Source: an uncultured Pelagibacteraceae bacterium (GTDB lineage Bacteria; Pseudomonadota; Alphaproteobacteria; Pelagibacterales; Pelagibacteraceae). Taken from it: a DNA stretch of 44,336 nt. This document shows, piece by piece, positions 8,811 to 18,434 of the stretch (its first letter is position 1; each line of letters starts with the position of its first letter). The DNA is taken from assembly GCA_902622955.1 (NCBI GenBank), contig CACNRP010000005.1:1-44336 (forward strand). Direction: 5' to 3'. A program made the translations under genes and the position numbers. Below the pieces are notes generated by a model. The model did not search any database. It saw only the letters and a list, made by a program, of their open reading frames with translations, and was not told the DNA's origin.

Positions 8811-11806
8811 TGTCTCAAGATTTCAGATTAGATAGTGTTGGATTAATTAATAGAGATAAAAAATTATCATTTAAATTCAATGGAAAAAAATATTTTGGAT
8901 ATGAGGGTGATACTTTAGCATCCGCTTTGCTTGCAAACGGTGTTCATTTAGTTGGTAGAAGTTTTAAATATCACAGGCCAAGAGGTTTTTTTGGAGCAGG
9001 AGTAGATGAGCCATATGCAATAGTACAGCTTTATAGAAATAATGAAACTGAGCCAAATATTAAAGCAACTGAGCAAGAACTTTTTGATGGTTTAGAGGCA
9101 AAAAGTGTAAATTGTTGGCCAAGTGTTAATTTTGATATTGGTGCAATCAATAATTTTTTAAAGATTTTTTTACCTGCAGGATTTTATTATAAAACCTTTA
9201 TGTGGCCAAAAAGCTTTTGGTATAGAATTTATGAGCCATTTATTAGAAAAGCAGCTGGATTAGGTGTAGCTTCTACCAAACATGACAAAGAGAGATATGA
9301 GCACAAATATGAATATTGTGATTTACTCATAGCTGGATCAGGACCATCTGGTTTGTCGAGCGCATATGCAGCAGCAAAAAATGGAGCAAAAGTAATTTTA
9401 GCAGAAGACAAGCCAAGATTTGGCGGTTCTTTATTAACAGATGATGTGAATATTGGAAACCAATCAGGAAAAGATTGGGCCGAAGGAATAATTGCTGAAC
9501 TGAAAACAATGCCAAATGTTGTGGTAAAAAATAGATCTCAAATCTTTGGCTATTATGATCACAACATGCTTGTAATGTCGGAAAAGGTAAGTGATCATTT
9601 ACCAAAAACTAAAAAATATCACCCAAATAAAAGATTATGGTACATCCGAGCAAAAGAGGTTTTAATTTCATCAGGATCTATTGAAAGACCAATAGTTTTT
9701 GGAAATAATGATACGCCAGGTGTAATGCTTTCTTCTGCTGCTAAAGAATACTTAAAAGTTTATGGAGTTTTAGTTGGAAAAAATCCATTGATATTTACAA
9801 ATAACGACAGTGGATACGAAACAGCTATTGAATTTCAAAAACATGGAGTGCAACCAACAGTATTAGATTCAAGAAAAAATCCTGAATCAGAAATTATTGA
9901 TGAGGCAAAAAGTTTAGGAATAAATATAAAAAATTCTTATGTAGTAGTTGCAGCTCAAGGATATAAAAAAGTAAAATCTGCTGATGTAGCGAGCATTTCT
10001 GATGACAAAAAACAACTTGGAAAAATAGAAAATATTAAATGTGATTGTATATGTGTTTCTGGTTTTTGGACACCGTCTATTCATTTAGCGTCTCAATCAG
10101 GAAATAAAACTAAGTTTAAAGAGGAAATTGATGCATTCGTTCCTGGAATTTCAAAACAACAAGAGACAACTTTAGGAGCCGCTAACGGAGTATTCTCTTT
10201 AGAAGAAACTTTACAAACTTCATTTTCAAAAGGAAGTGAGTTATCAAAAAAAATTACTGGTAATGATAACGAAGTAAGCATTCCCAACGTAGTTGAAAAA
10301 AAATTTTCTAAACATGATAAGTTTTGGTGTGTTCCATTACCAGCGGGAAAAAATTATAAAAGATTTTTAGATTTTCAAAATGATGTAGCTGTATCGGATA
10401 TCGAAATAGCTCTTAAAGAAGGTTATAGATCAATCGAGCATGTCAAAAGATACACTACGCTTGGTATGGCAACTGACCAAGGTAAAACAAGTAATTTAAA
10501 TGGCTTACAGTTGGTATCAGAAATTGAAAATAAAATTGTTCCAGCTGTAGGTCATACTACTTTTAGACCTCCATATACACCCATTTCAATTGGTGCAATT
10601 GTTGGAAGAGAAGTTGGAAAACATTCAAAACCAACAAGAAAATCCCCAATGCATGCTTGGCATGAGAAAAATAATGCAGTTTTTGTTGATGCAGGTGTTT
10701 GGTTGAGACCAAGATATTATAAAAGAGGTAATGAAAATTTATTTGAAGGATCTAAGAGAGAGGCAAAAAATGTGAGAACAAATGTTGGTGTTTGTGATGT
10801 GACCACGCTTGGTAAAATTGATATCAAAGGTCCAGATGCAGCTGAGTTATTAAATAGAGTTTACACTAATGCTTGGTTAAAATTACCAGTCGGTAAAGCT
10901 AGATATGGAGTAATGCTAAGAGAAGATGGAATTGTTATGGATGATGGAACAACTACAAGAATTTCTGAAAATCATTATCATATGACTACTACAACGGCAC
11001 AAGCAGCAAACGTTCTCTCACATTTAGAATATTACTTACAATTAGTCTGGCCTGAATTAAATGTTAATGTTGTTTCAACAACAGAACAATGGGCAGGAGC
11101 GGCTATTGCAGGACCAAAATCTAGAAATGTTTTGCAAAAATTATTCCCAAATTTAGACGTATCTAACGAAGGACTACCTTTTATGGGTTACTTAGAAGGA
11201 GATTTATTTGGAGTAAAAGCAAGAATTTTTAGAATATCTTTTTCAGGTGAGCTTGCATATGAGGTTAATGTAGAGTCTGATAATGGAAACTTTATGTGGG
11301 AAAAAATAATGGAAGTGGGTGAAGATTTTAAAATTCAACCATATGGAACAGAAGCATTATCGACACTTAGAATCGAAATGGGACATGTTGCTGGATCAGA
11401 ACTTGATGGTAGAACAATTCCATACGATAACTCTTTAGAGGGTCTTGTCAGTAAAAAGAAGGATTTTATTGGAAAAAGGTCATTGCAAAGGTCAGCATTT
11501 ACAGCTGAAGACAGACAAAAAATTGTAGGAGTAGTTCCTTTAGATAAAAAAACAAGTATACCAGAGGGCTCTCACCTAGTTAAAGATGACAAAGCACCAT
11601 TACCAAATCCTAAATTAGGTCATATATCTGCATCATGTTGGAGTGTTGAATATGATAATCCTTTTTCTTTAGCAATTTTGAAGGATGGAAAAAATATGAT
11701 TGGTGAAAAGCTTTTTGCAATGTCACCACTTAAAAATAAAGTAATACCTGTAGAGATAGTTTCATCACATTACGTAGATCCAAAAGGCGAAAGGGTGAGA
11801 TCATGA
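8810..11806 (+). CDS. soxA: Sarcosine oxidase subunit alpha
   Basis: Large subunit (998 residues) of tetrameric sarcosine oxidase. Domain order: an N-terminal ferredoxin-like fold (to about residue 100, with [11 protein letters not shown]) lacking the cluster cysteines, as is normal for this subunit; a Rossmann dinucleotide-binding domain starting at [19 protein letters not shown] (about 171-189); and a C-terminal GcvT-type folate domain from about residue 600 ([21 protein letters not shown] onward, with [11 protein letters not shown] and [15 protein letters not shown]). The folate domain receives the sarcosine methyl carbon and forms 5,10-methylene-THF. The start overlaps soxD by 1 nt and the end overlaps soxG by 4 nt. 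Confidence 0.96.
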   Translation: MSQDFRLDSVGLINRDKKLSFKFNGKKYFGYEGDTLASALLANGVHLVGRSFKYHRPRGFFGAGVDEPYAIVQLYRNNETEPNIKATEQELFDGLEAKSVNCWPSVNFDIGAINNFLKIFLPAGFYYKTFMWPKSFWYRIYEPFIRKAAGLGVASTKHDKERYEHKYEYCDLLIAGSGPSGLSSAYAAAKNGAKVILAEDKPRFGGSLLTDDVNIGNQSGKDWAEGIIAELKTMPNVVVKNRSQIFGYYDHNMLVMSEKVSDHLPKTKKYHPNKRLWYIRAKEVLISSGSIERPIVFGNNDTPGVMLSSAAKEYLKVYGVLVGKNPLIFTNNDSGYETAIEFQKHGVQPTVLDSRKNPESEIIDEAKSLGINIKNSYVVVAAQGYKKVKSADVASISDDKKQLGKIENIKCDCICVSGFWTPSIHLASQSGNKTKFKEEIDAFVPGISKQQETTLGAANGVFSLEETLQTSFSKGSELSKKITGNDNEVSIPNVVEKKFSKHDKFWCVPLPAGKNYKRFLDFQNDVAVSDIEIALKEGYRSIEHVKRYTTLGMATDQGKTSNLNGLQLVSEIENKIVPAVGHTTFRPPYTPISIGAIVGREVGKHSKPTRKSPMHAWHEKNNAVFVDAGVWLRPRYYKRGNENLFEGSKREAKNVRTNVGVCDVTTLGKIDIKGPDAAELLNRVYTNAWLKLPVGKARYGVMLREDGIVMDDGTTTRISENHYHMTTTTAQAANVLSHLEYYLQLVWPELNVNVVSTTEQWAGAAIAGPKSRNVLQKLFPNLDVSNEGLPFMGYLEGDLFGVKARIFRISFSGELAYEVNVESDNGNFMWEKIMEVGEDFKIQPYGTEALSTLRIEMGHVAGSELDGRTIPYDNSLEGLVSKKKDFIGKRSLQRSAFTAEDRQKIVGVVPLDKKTSIPEGSHLVKDDKAPLPNPKLGHISASCWSVEYDNPFSLAILKDGKNMIGEKLFAMSPLKNKVIPVEIVSSHYVDPKGERVRS

Positions 11807-12390
11807 CTTTAATTTCAGCTTTAGCAAATATAAATATCAAAGGACAATTTGGAGATTATGAAAATAAAGATGAAAATGATTTACTCAAAATATCTGAAAT
11901 CAAAAATTTACTAATTGTTCAAATAGTTCAGTATAAAAACTCCTCACTTTCATTTGAGGGTATTGATGTTGATGGTTTGAAACTAAAAAATGAACCTCTA
12001 ACTGTGGTATTTAATGACAACACAAGAATTATGTGGAATGGACCAAAGAACTGGCTGTTAGTATCAACAAAAAAAGATTTAAAAGAAAATATTCTAAACA
12101 AATTTAAAGATAAAGACTTTGCTATAACAGATTTATCACACTCAAGAGCAATCATAGAAATTGAGGGAAAGGAAACCATAGAGGTTTTAAAAAAAGGGTG
12201 CCCCTTTAATTTCAACACATTGGAGAAAAATAATTCAATAAATTCAACTTATAATGGAATAGCTATGACGGTTGATAAGTTGAATGACAATCCAAATAAA
12301 GTAAGATTATTTGCTTTAAGAAGTTTTGGAGAATCTTTTTATCACTCTATTACAGATGCATCTTTAGAATTTGGCTTTAAATCTTTTTAA
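11803..12390 (+). CDS. soxG: Sarcosine oxidase subunit gamma
   Basis: Gamma subunit (195 residues) of heterotetrameric sarcosine oxidase, a divergent GcvT-fold polypeptide that packs against the alpha subunit. Recognisable features are [30 protein letters not shown] (about residues 107-136), typical of SoxG, and the C-terminal [19 protein letters not shown]. Its ATG overlaps the soxA stop by 4 nt. Its stop TAA sits in a TTAA word that also supplies the stop of the convergent exporter gene, leaving no room for a terminator between them. Confidence 0.92.
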   Translation: MTLISALANINIKGQFGDYENKDENDLLKISEIKNLLIVQIVQYKNSSLSFEGIDVDGLKLKNEPLTVVFNDNTRIMWNGPKNWLLVSTKKDLKENILNKFKDKDFAITDLSHSRAIIEIEGKETIEVLKKGCPFNFNTLEKNNSINSTYNGIAMTVDKLNDNPNKVRLFALRSFGESFYHSITDASLEFGFKSF

Positions 12391-13244
12391 TCTCTTGTTG
12401 CAATATAAACACCTATAGAGGTGATTAAAAATCCAAATAAATCTAATCTAGTTAAATTTTCATTTAAGAAGAGCCATGCCATAAAAGCAGATGTTGCTGG
12501 TATTAAAAAAAAAATAGAAACAGTTTTGCTTGCCGAATTATTTTTTATTAAATACATTAATATTGTAAATGCTCCAAATGATACCAAAAATACTTGATGG
12601 CTCATTGCGATAATAAATGTTTGTGAAAAATTAATGTACGGGTCAACAAATGAAATGACTATAAATGAATGAAATAAACAACCACCAAGAGCTTGATTCA
12701 TATTGCTTACGGATAGAGGTAATTTGTTGCTTAATTTCTTTTGCCATAAAGTTGAAAAAGTAATTGCTAATAAAGCTATTATTGTTGCTACCAATCCTGC
12801 TAAAGGTATTTTAGAGCCAACATCAAAACCTAACACAAGTCCCGCGCCCACAAATCCCAATAAAACACCAACCCACTGTTTTATAGATACTTTTTCATTT
12901 AAGATTGGACCACTTAATGCATTTGTTAGAACTGGTTGTAAAGTTACAATTAAAGCTGCAATTGCTGTAGGCATACCTATTGAGATTGAGTAAAAAACCC
13001 CACCAAGATAAAAACCATGAAATAATACACCACTAAATAAAGACTCAAAAAAATTTATTCTATTAACTAAAATTTTTTGTTTTGAATAAATAGAATATAA
13101 AAAAAAACCTAATGCAACCAAACCAAATCTAAAAGCTAGAGCAGCAAAAGGATCACTGTTATCTATAATTGGTTTAGTCGTTATAAACGCAGAAGACCAA
13201 AGTAAAACAAAGATAAAAGGAAATATTTTGATCATTATGTTCAA
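12387..13244 (-). CDS. DMT superfamily transporter (EamA-type)
   Basis: Inner-membrane metabolite transporter of 285 residues with about ten hydrophobic helices arranged as two EamA repeats, the usual drug/metabolite transporter architecture (first repeat starts [17 protein letters not shown], second ends with [24 protein letters not shown]). The WSSAF near the N terminus and NE-L motifs at the end of each repeat are typical. It is convergent with soxG and shares a TTAA stop word with it. A second in-frame ATG lies 9 nt after the first. The substrate is unknown. Confidence 0.88.
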   Translation of the reverse strand: MNIMIKIFPFIFVLLWSSAFITTKPIIDNSDPFAALAFRFGLVALGFFLYSIYSKQKILVNRINFFESLFSGVLFHGFYLGGVFYSISIGMPTAIAALIVTLQPVLTNALSGPILNEKVSIKQWVGVLLGFVGAGLVLGFDVGSKIPLAGLVATIIALLAITFSTLWQKKLSNKLPLSVSNMNQALGGCLFHSFIVISFVDPYINFSQTFIIAMSHQVFLVSFGAFTILMYLIKNNSASKTVSIFFLIPATSAFMAWLFLNENLTRLDLFGFLITSIGVYIATRD

Positions 13245-13338
13245 TAAACAAATAAATTAACTAAAATCAAACAAATCAGCACCTATTATGAGCAAATAAA
13301 ATGTGGCAATAAATTTACAAATCACTTAAATTTTTAAA

Positions 13339-13725
13339 ATGGTCACTAAATTAATAAGAATTTCGACGATTATTCTTTCCTTTTTCTTTCTTACAGGATT
13401 TACACCTATGCTTTCATTTGTTGGCCCAGGTGTGACAGCTCTTACTTCAGGCAATATCTATAAAGCAAGTGCACAATTTATTATTAATAAAAAAATAGAA
13501 AAAGAAACTGGAAAAAACTCATTAACTTTAGTTAAAACATTTGTTGAAGATGAAATAAACAAAAAAAGTCACAAAAATTCATTTGAAGAAGATTTAAAAC
13601 AACTAGTTAAAAAACGAATAAAGATTACCAGAAAAAAATTAGATGATCAAAATTTTGAAAAATTAGTTAAAAAACGAATAAAGATTACAAGATCAGTACT
13701 TAAGTTAAATAATATTAATCAATAA
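13339..13725 (+). CDS. Small secreted or membrane-anchored hypothetical protein with internal repeat
   Basis: A 128-residue protein I do not recognise by function. The N terminus has a basic start and a hydrophobic stretch (IRISTIILSFFFLTGFTPM, about 6-24), consistent with a signal peptide or membrane anchor. A glycine/serine-rich segment (VGPGVTALTSGNIYKASAQF) and a lysine-rich C terminus follow. Two copies of LVKKRIKITR lie 20 residues apart (60 nt at DNA level). The high positive charge of the mature part suggests contact with an acidic partner such as nucleic acid, lipid or cell-wall polymer, but this is inference. The last 11 nt overlap the convergent gene at 13715. Confidence 0.65.
   Translation: MVTKLIRISTIILSFFFLTGFTPMLSFVGPGVTALTSGNIYKASAQFIINKKIEKETGKNSLTLVKTFVEDEINKKSHKNSFEEDLKQLVKKRIKITRKKLDDQNFEKLVKKRIKITRSVLKLNNINQ
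13604..13688 (+). repeat. Two-copy 60-nt direct repeat inside a coding region
   Basis: A 25-nt word (13604-13628) recurs exactly at 13664-13688, 60 nt later and in the same frame, giving two copies of the basic peptide LVKKRIKITR. It looks like a recent in-frame internal duplication in the small hypothetical protein. Confidence 0.85.
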
Positions 13726-14155
13726 TATTTAGATATATCAATTTTTTTTGATTAGTTTCCTTACACCACATTTCATAGCTTTCACAAACTCTCCATAAAT
13801 GATCAAAAGCACGTTGTGAAAGTTCTAATGGAAAGTGACTTTTTGTATAATAAAGTTTAGGAATTTTCATTAAAAATTTTAACATTGAGTCTTTTTGAAG
13901 TTGTAAAAGTCTTAAAGTTTCTTCATCAATTTTTTTTTTAGTGACAGAGTCAACAAATTTATTATTTTTAAGTTCTAAGAACCATTTATCATGAAATTCC
14001 CCAGAACTTAAAATATCATATTCATTGGTAGTCATAAAAATTTCAAAAGCCTGTATATTGTTAATCTCAGGATTTTGTTTTTTTATTTCTATTATATTTG
14101 AATATACAAATTCAGCAGCTCTTAACACGTATGGCTTTTCTATCTTATTAGGCAT
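13715..14155 (-). CDS. Hypothetical protein (146 residues)
   Basis: Soluble, mostly helical-looking protein without signal peptide or membrane segment; no catalytic motif is recognised. Conserved-looking elements are the N-terminal KPYVLRAAEFVYSNIIEIKK and a C-terminal FPLELSQRAFDHLWRVCES. It lies 3 nt downstream of the racemase-like gene (14159-14905) on the same strand, so the two are probably cotranscribed. Its 3' end overlaps the convergent repeat-containing gene by 11 nt. No function is proposed. Confidence 0.65.
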   Translation of the reverse strand: MPNKIEKPYVLRAAEFVYSNIIEIKKQNPEINNIQAFEIFMTTNEYDILSSGEFHDKWFLELKNNKFVDSVTKKKIDEETLRLLQLQKDSMLKFLMKIPKLYYTKSHFPLELSQRAFDHLWRVCESYEMWCKETNQKKLIYLNIID

Positions 14156-14158
14156 TAG

Positions 14159-14905
14159 CTAATTTTTATGCTTAACCATAGCTGAATGAGCTAAAATTAA
14201 GTTAGGATCTAAAAATACTTTTGAAGATTTTATATTTTTAAAAGATTTAAAAGCAAAAATTGCAATAGGGAGCTCTGTACAACCTAAAATTATTTTTTTA
14301 CATTTCATTTTAATCATCGCATTAATAGCAGGTTTAATCACTTTAGCAGCACCTTTTACATTGCCCATTTTAACAAATTTAATTGCCTTATTAACAGATG
14401 ACTTTTGAAGTTTTTGAGAAGGTTCGATTAAATGGTAATCCTTTTCAAAAATTTTTCTATAAACTCCAGTCTTAAGAGTTCCATCAGTTGCTAACAACCC
14501 AACTTTAGATTTTTTTTTACATTTTTTTTTTGTAAACTTAAAAACTTCTCTAGGCATATTAATTATTGGAATATTTATTTTTTTTTGTAAATCATCAAAC
14601 CAATAATGAGCTGTATTGCATGGTATAACTATAAATTTACATTTATTTTTTTCTAGTAACTTACAACCTTTAAGTAAACTTGATAAAACTCTATTATATT
14701 TTTCTTTACTTGTTTTATTACTAGATTTGTTTAATAAATTTTTTGTTTGAGAACCTATTGATTCAGGTCTTCCAGGAATATTAGATTTGTTGTAAAGCAA
14801 AAATAATGGATACTCTTGATCAATTTTTCCTCTGTTTAACACTGCAAGCTTATTACAAAAATCAAGACCAGCTTGAGTTCCCATTCCACCTAAAATTCCA
14901 ATCAT
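14159..14905 (-). CDS. Aspartate/glutamate racemase family protein
   Basis: PLP-independent racemase fold of 248 residues. The two catalytic cysteines of the family are present: C96 in IPCNTAHYW and C209 in LGCTELP. The N terminus MIGILGGMGTQAGLDF is typical of aspartate racemase-type proteins. Whether the substrate is aspartate, glutamate or another acid cannot be told. It is followed after 3 nt by the 146-residue hypothetical gene. Confidence 0.87.
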   Translation of the reverse strand: MIGILGGMGTQAGLDFCNKLAVLNRGKIDQEYPLFLLYNKSNIPGRPESIGSQTKNLLNKSSNKTSKEKYNRVLSSLLKGCKLLEKNKCKFIVIPCNTAHYWFDDLQKKINIPIINMPREVFKFTKKKCKKKSKVGLLATDGTLKTGVYRKIFEKDYHLIEPSQKLQKSSVNKAIKFVKMGNVKGAAKVIKPAINAMIKMKCKKIILGCTELPIAIFAFKSFKNIKSSKVFLDPNLILAHSAMVKHKN

Positions 14906-14981
14906 ATTTTTGATTAATGTATTAATTTTTATATTGAATTCTATAATTAAAAATTGTGTTTAAACGTTGTTATTTAAAAGG

Positions 14982-15033
14982 TATTGGCTGAATAATAATT
15001 CTTTAACAACTAAATTATATTTTTCAGCCAATA
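14982..15033 (-). terminator. Inverted repeat downstream of the cold-shock gene
   Basis: Eleven-nt arms TATTGGCTGAA (14982-14992) and TTCAGCCAATA (15023-15033) are perfect complements separated by 30 nt. An inner pair ATAATT/AATTAT (14995-15000, 15013-15018) could extend the fold. It starts 13 nt past the stop of the cold-shock gene on the minus strand. No clean T-run follows, so it may be a structured 3' end or an atypical terminator rather than a textbook one. Confidence 0.5.
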
Positions 15034-15045
15034 GGAAGTGTGAAA

Positions 15046-15252
15046 TTATGCAGTTTTTAAGTTAACTGCTGAAGGACCTTTAGGACCATCTTCAACATCG
15101 AAAGTCAAAGCTTGACCCTCATCTAAACCGTTCATACCAGCATCTCTTACTGCTGAAACATGTACAAACACATCTTTTTCTTTATCTTCTCTTTCAATAA
15201 AACCAAAACCTTTGGTTGGATTGAACCATTTTACTTTTCCTTGTAGACTCAT
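15046..15252 (-). CDS. Cold-shock domain protein (CspA family)
   Basis: A 68-residue single cold-shock domain, the usual length, which binds single-stranded RNA/DNA and acts as an RNA chaperone. RNP1 (KGFGFI, 14-19) and RNP2 (VFVHVS, 28-33) are intact, and the N terminus [11 protein letters not shown] is typical. It stands alone between a 113-nt leader and an unusual downstream inverted repeat, both relatively long gaps for this genome, which suggests control at RNA level. Confidence 0.96.
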   Translation of the reverse strand: MSLQGKVKWFNPTKGFGFIEREDKEKDVFVHVSAVRDAGMNGLDEGQALTFDVEDGPKGPSAVNLKTA

Positions 15253-15281
15253 ATTTTTCTTCTTACTATTTGTTGTTTAAT

Positions 15282-15301
15282 ATTACTTATAATTAAGTAA
15301 T
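15282..15301 (-). promoter_or_regulatory. Perfect inverted repeat in the leader of the cold-shock gene
   Basis: ATTACTTA (15282-15289) and TAAGTAAT (15294-15301) are perfect 8-nt complements around a 4-nt centre, 30 nt upstream of the cold-shock start codon. It could be a protein-binding palindrome or a small RNA hairpin in the 5' leader. A TTGACA word on the minus strand (15336 to 15331) lies further upstream, but no matching -10 box is found at the right distance. Confidence 0.4.
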
Positions 15302-15365
15302 CCTGGCTTTGTTTAGATTTTGTGGGGTTTTGTCAACTAAATATATCAATATTTAAAAAATAATT

Positions 15366-15833
15366 TTAAATGTTGTCAATTAGCTTTGTTAAATAAACAG
15401 AATTTACATCCTTCTTGTAGTGCGCAAAAGGTTCGCACACAACAAATCCAGTTTTTTCGAATAGTTTTCTTGCTGGAGTGAAAAAATCGCCTGCACCAGT
15501 TTCGATACTTAATCTTTTTATTTCGAGTTTTTTTGCCTCGTTTATTAAATGATTAATTACATTAATTCCTTGGCCTTGATTTCTAAAATTATCATGAATT
15601 CTTATAGATTTAAATTCTCCATGCTCTTTATTTAGAAATTTCAACGCACCGCAGCCAATTAATTTTTCTTTATTCCATAAACTCCAAAATTTAATAGATG
15701 GTACTTTTAAACCAGGTATATCTAAAACATGAGCACTTCCTTCTGGTGAAGCAGCTCTAAGTTCTTTGAAATGCTTTGTTAGGAGTTCATTAACCTCAGG
15801 ATTATCAAAATTACCTTCTATTGATTTTAACAT
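15366..15833 (-). CDS. GNAT family N-acetyltransferase
   Basis: Acetyl-CoA-dependent transferase of 155 residues. The GNAT core is visible: strand KLIGCGALKFL, then EFKSIRIHDNFRNQGQGINVINHLINEA (acetyl-CoA-binding R/Q-x-x-G-x-G/A loop, about residues 76-93), and ARKLFEKTGFVVCEPF near the end. The start is directly adjacent to the purK stop, so it is probably the last gene of a purE-purK-GNAT transcript. The substrate is unknown and there is no evident link to purine synthesis. Confidence 0.85.
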   Translation of the reverse strand: MLKSIEGNFDNPEVNELLTKHFKELRAASPEGSAHVLDIPGLKVPSIKFWSLWNKEKLIGCGALKFLNKEHGEFKSIRIHDNFRNQGQGINVINHLINEAKKLEIKRLSIETGAGDFFTPARKLFEKTGFVVCEPFAHYKKDVNSVYLTKLIDNI

Positions 15834-16880
15834 CTATATTAAAGTTGTGATATGGCCCATTTTTCTTTTTTCTTTTATCTCTTTTTTTAAATAATCAAAG
15901 AAAAATTCATTTTGTTTAAAATTTTGTGTTTCCCTATAATGGGTAATTTGATCTCCTAGTATATTTGTCATTTTAGCATTAGATATTTTTTTTAGTGGAA
16001 TTTGATTTAAACCACATACAGCTCTAACATGATTTTCAAATTGACTAACGTTATAAGCATTAATTGTTAAATGTCCTGAATTATGAACTCTGGGAGCAAT
16101 TTCGTTTACATATAAATTATCATTTCTATCGATAAAAAATTCTACACATAAGGTTCCTATGTATTTTAATTCTTCAGCAATTAGTATTGCCCAATCTCTA
16201 GATTGATTAAAAATTTTTTCGTCGATATCGGCAGGAATTTTTGAATATTTAAGTATTTGATCCTCATGAGTATTTTCAATTGGTTCATATATTTCATATT
16301 TATTATTACCAAACCTTGTAATTATAATTGAAATTTCTTTTTTTAACTTTACAAGTTTTTCTAAAATAAATCCTTTTGAAAAATCAATATTTAATGAACC
16401 TAGTTCATTACTTGAATTTATTGGATATTGACCTTTGCCGTCATATCCCAAGGTAGTTGTTTTTAAAATACCTGGCAAAAAATCTTCCAATGCATCTATA
16501 TCTGATTTTTTTTCAATAGAAACATACCTAGTAGTCCTAATATTCAATTTATTAACAAAGTCTTTTTCAGCTAGTCGATGTTGAATTATTCTATTAATTG
16601 AAGGCTTTGGTAAAACTGGTTTTAATTTTTGAATTTCATTTAATGTTTCAAATGGTATATTTTCAAATTCATAGGTGACCAAATCTACCTGATTAATAAA
16701 TTCTAATATTTTTTTTTTATCATCATAGTTTCCAGAAACAAAATTATTGCAAAAATTTTCTGCAGGGGCATTTATATCATCACAAAAAATAACAGTTTTA
16801 ATATTTAATTTTTTAGCAGCAATTGCAAGCATACTGCCTAGTTGACCACCCCCAATAATACCAAGAGTAACTTCAGACAT
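15834..16880 (-). CDS. purK: 5-(carboxyamino)imidazole ribonucleotide synthase
   Basis: ATP-grasp enzyme of purine synthesis that converts AIR, bicarbonate and ATP to N5-CAIR. The 348-residue protein has the N-terminal IIGGGQLGSMLAIAA (9-23), FILEKLVKLKKEISIIITR in the ATP-grasp core, and NEIAPRVHNSGHLTI, the typical PurK substrate/metal segment. It lies 1 nt downstream of purE in the standard purE-purK order. Confidence 0.95.
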   Translation of the reverse strand: MSEVTLGIIGGGQLGSMLAIAAKKLNIKTVIFCDDINAPAENFCNNFVSGNYDDKKKILEFINQVDLVTYEFENIPFETLNEIQKLKPVLPKPSINRIIQHRLAEKDFVNKLNIRTTRYVSIEKKSDIDALEDFLPGILKTTTLGYDGKGQYPINSSNELGSLNIDFSKGFILEKLVKLKKEISIIITRFGNNKYEIYEPIENTHEDQILKYSKIPADIDEKIFNQSRDWAILIAEELKYIGTLCVEFFIDRNDNLYVNEIAPRVHNSGHLTINAYNVSQFENHVRAVCGLNQIPLKKISNAKMTNILGDQITHYRETQNFKQNEFFFDYLKKEIKEKRKMGHITTLI

Positions 16881-16881
16881 T

Positions 16882-17373
16882 TTAATTAGGATTTTTCTTT
16901 ACAGATTTAGTTTGTAAGGTTCTAAAATTTATAAGTTTTTTTTGAACATTTGGATTGTTATTAGCAATTATTGCTGCGGCCAATAAAGCAGCATTAATGG
17001 CACCATCTTTTCCTATAGCAAGAGTACCCACGGGTATTCCTTTAGGCATTTGTGCAATCGATAACAAACTATCTAAACCTTTAAGTTTTTTACTTTCAAC
17101 AGGAACACCAAGAACAGGCACATGTGTAAGTGCTGATATCATACCTGGAAGATGAGCAGATCCTCCAGCACCTGCAATTATTACACCTATGTGATTCTTT
17201 TCAACTTTTGTAGCATATTCATACATTCTTTTTGGTGTTCTATGGGCAGATATAATTTTTGTTTCAAACAAAACCCCAATTTTTTTTAAGGTTTTTTCTG
17301 CAAGTTTCATAATTTTATAGTCAGATTGACTCCCCATAATAATTGAGACTTTTAATTTAGTATTTTTTTTCAT
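16882..17373 (-). CDS. purE: N5-carboxyaminoimidazole ribonucleotide mutase
   Basis: Converts N5-CAIR to CAIR in purine synthesis. The 163-residue protein shows GSQSDYKIMK (14-23), SAHRTPKRM with the catalytic histidine, and AGAGGSAHLPGMISALT, all standard for class I PurE, in agreement with the adjacent purK. First gene of the purE-purK-GNAT group; divergent from the dipeptidase-like gene with a short AT-rich gap. Confidence 0.96.
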   Translation of the reverse strand: MKKNTKLKVSIIMGSQSDYKIMKLAEKTLKKIGVLFETKIISAHRTPKRMYEYATKVEKNHIGVIIAGAGGSAHLPGMISALTHVPVLGVPVESKKLKGLDSLLSIAQMPKGIPVGTLAIGKDGAINAALLAAAIIANNNPNVQKKLINFRTLQTKSVKKNPN

Positions 17374-17466
17374 GAAAATTGATTATTTGTTTATTTCAAA
17401 ATTAATTTAAAATTTCAATAAAATTAATAGTATTTAAAATACATATTGATTAGAGTTGAACACAGT

Positions 17467-18432
17467 ATGAATTATAAAATTGACAATCTTCAATATTGCA
17501 ACTGGTCAAGGGAAATCTTTGAGATCAACAGATCTGCTGGTTTAGATGCCGTCCATGCCACCATTGTTTATCATGAAGATTTTGATGAATTGCAACTTGA
17601 AATAAAAAAATGGGAAAAACTATTTCTTGAAAATTCTGATTTAATTTTTCTCGGTAAGAATTTTAAAGATATTGATAAAGCAAATAAAGAGAACAAAACT
17701 GCCATATTTTTTGGGTTTCAAAATTGTTCACCAATAGAGGATGATATAAAACTTGTTGAAAAAGTGCATCAATTAGGATGTCGATTTATGCAGCTTACTT
17801 ATAATAATCAATCTTTATTAGCAACTGGCTGTTATGAAAAAGCAGATAGTGGAGTTACAAACTTTGGTCGTGAAGTAATAAGAGAAATGAATAGAGTTGG
17901 TCTTGTAGTTGATATGTCTCATTCTGCAGAAAAAAGTACACTTGATGCTATTGAATTAAGCGATAAACCAATTGCAATTACTCATGCAAACCCTAGCTTT
18001 TGGCATCCTGCAAAAAGAAATAAATCATCAGAACTTTTAAAAACTCTGAGTGATAGTGGTGGAATGTTGGGGTTGTCATTGTATCCTCATCATTTAAAAA
18101 ATAATTCAAACTGTACTCTTGATAATTTCTGTGAGATGATAGCTAAAACAGCTGATATAATGGGAGTAACAAAAATTGGAATAGGGTCTGATCTTTGTTT
18201 AGGCCATCCAGATACTGTTGTTGAATGGATGAGAAATGGTTCTTGGTCAAAAAGTAAAAATTATGGAGAAGGAACCAAAAAAAAACCTGGTTTTCCAAAA
18301 CAACCTGAGTGGTTTTTAGATGCAAGAGGATTTTCAAATATAGAAAAGGGACTTAAAAAAGTTGGATTTTCAGATGCTGAGACACATGGAATACTTGGAA
18401 ATAATTGGTACAATTTTTATAAATCAATTTAA
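17467..18432 (+). CDS. M19 membrane-dipeptidase-like protein lacking metal site 1
   Basis: TIM-barrel protein of the renal dipeptidase (M19) family, about 321 residues from this ATG; an in-frame TTG at 17446 would add seven. H152 (VDMSHSA) and H173 (ITHANPS) keep the 21-residue spacing of the canonical second zinc site. The N-terminal HxD is absent (IDNLQY in its place), and the bridging glutamate is replaced by Q85 (FGFQNCSP). The same features occur, as I recall, in the dipeptidase-like gene beside dgcAB for dimethylglycine catabolism in Pseudomonas aeruginosa. It is followed after 2 nt by the 553-residue protein. True peptidase activity is doubtful; a role in methylated glycine metabolism is inferred from context. 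Confidence 0.82.
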   Translation: MNYKIDNLQYCNWSREIFEINRSAGLDAVHATIVYHEDFDELQLEIKKWEKLFLENSDLIFLGKNFKDIDKANKENKTAIFFGFQNCSPIEDDIKLVEKVHQLGCRFMQLTYNNQSLLATGCYEKADSGVTNFGREVIREMNRVGLVVDMSHSAEKSTLDAIELSDKPIAITHANPSFWHPAKRNKSSELLKTLSDSGGMLGLSLYPHHLKNNSNCTLDNFCEMIAKTADIMGVTKIGIGSDLCLGHPDTVVEWMRNGSWSKSKNYGEGTKKKPGFPKQPEWFLDARGFSNIEKGLKKVGFSDAETHGILGNNWYNFYKSI

Positions 18433-18434
18433 TT

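Noticed and set aside
9327..9605. Open frame on the minus strand opposite soxA
   Set aside because: It lies wholly antisense to a well supported conserved gene, its translation is low-complexity and it has no family motif; AT-rich coding DNA yields such frames by chance.
12703..12993. Open frame on the plus strand opposite the DMT transporter
   Set aside because: It is the complement of helices in a clear membrane protein; no start signal and no recognisable product.
15308..15336. Sigma-70 promoter for the cold-shock gene with TTGACA on the minus strand
   Set aside because: The -35-like word is good but no acceptable -10 box lies 16-18 nt downstream, so it is not listed as a promoter.
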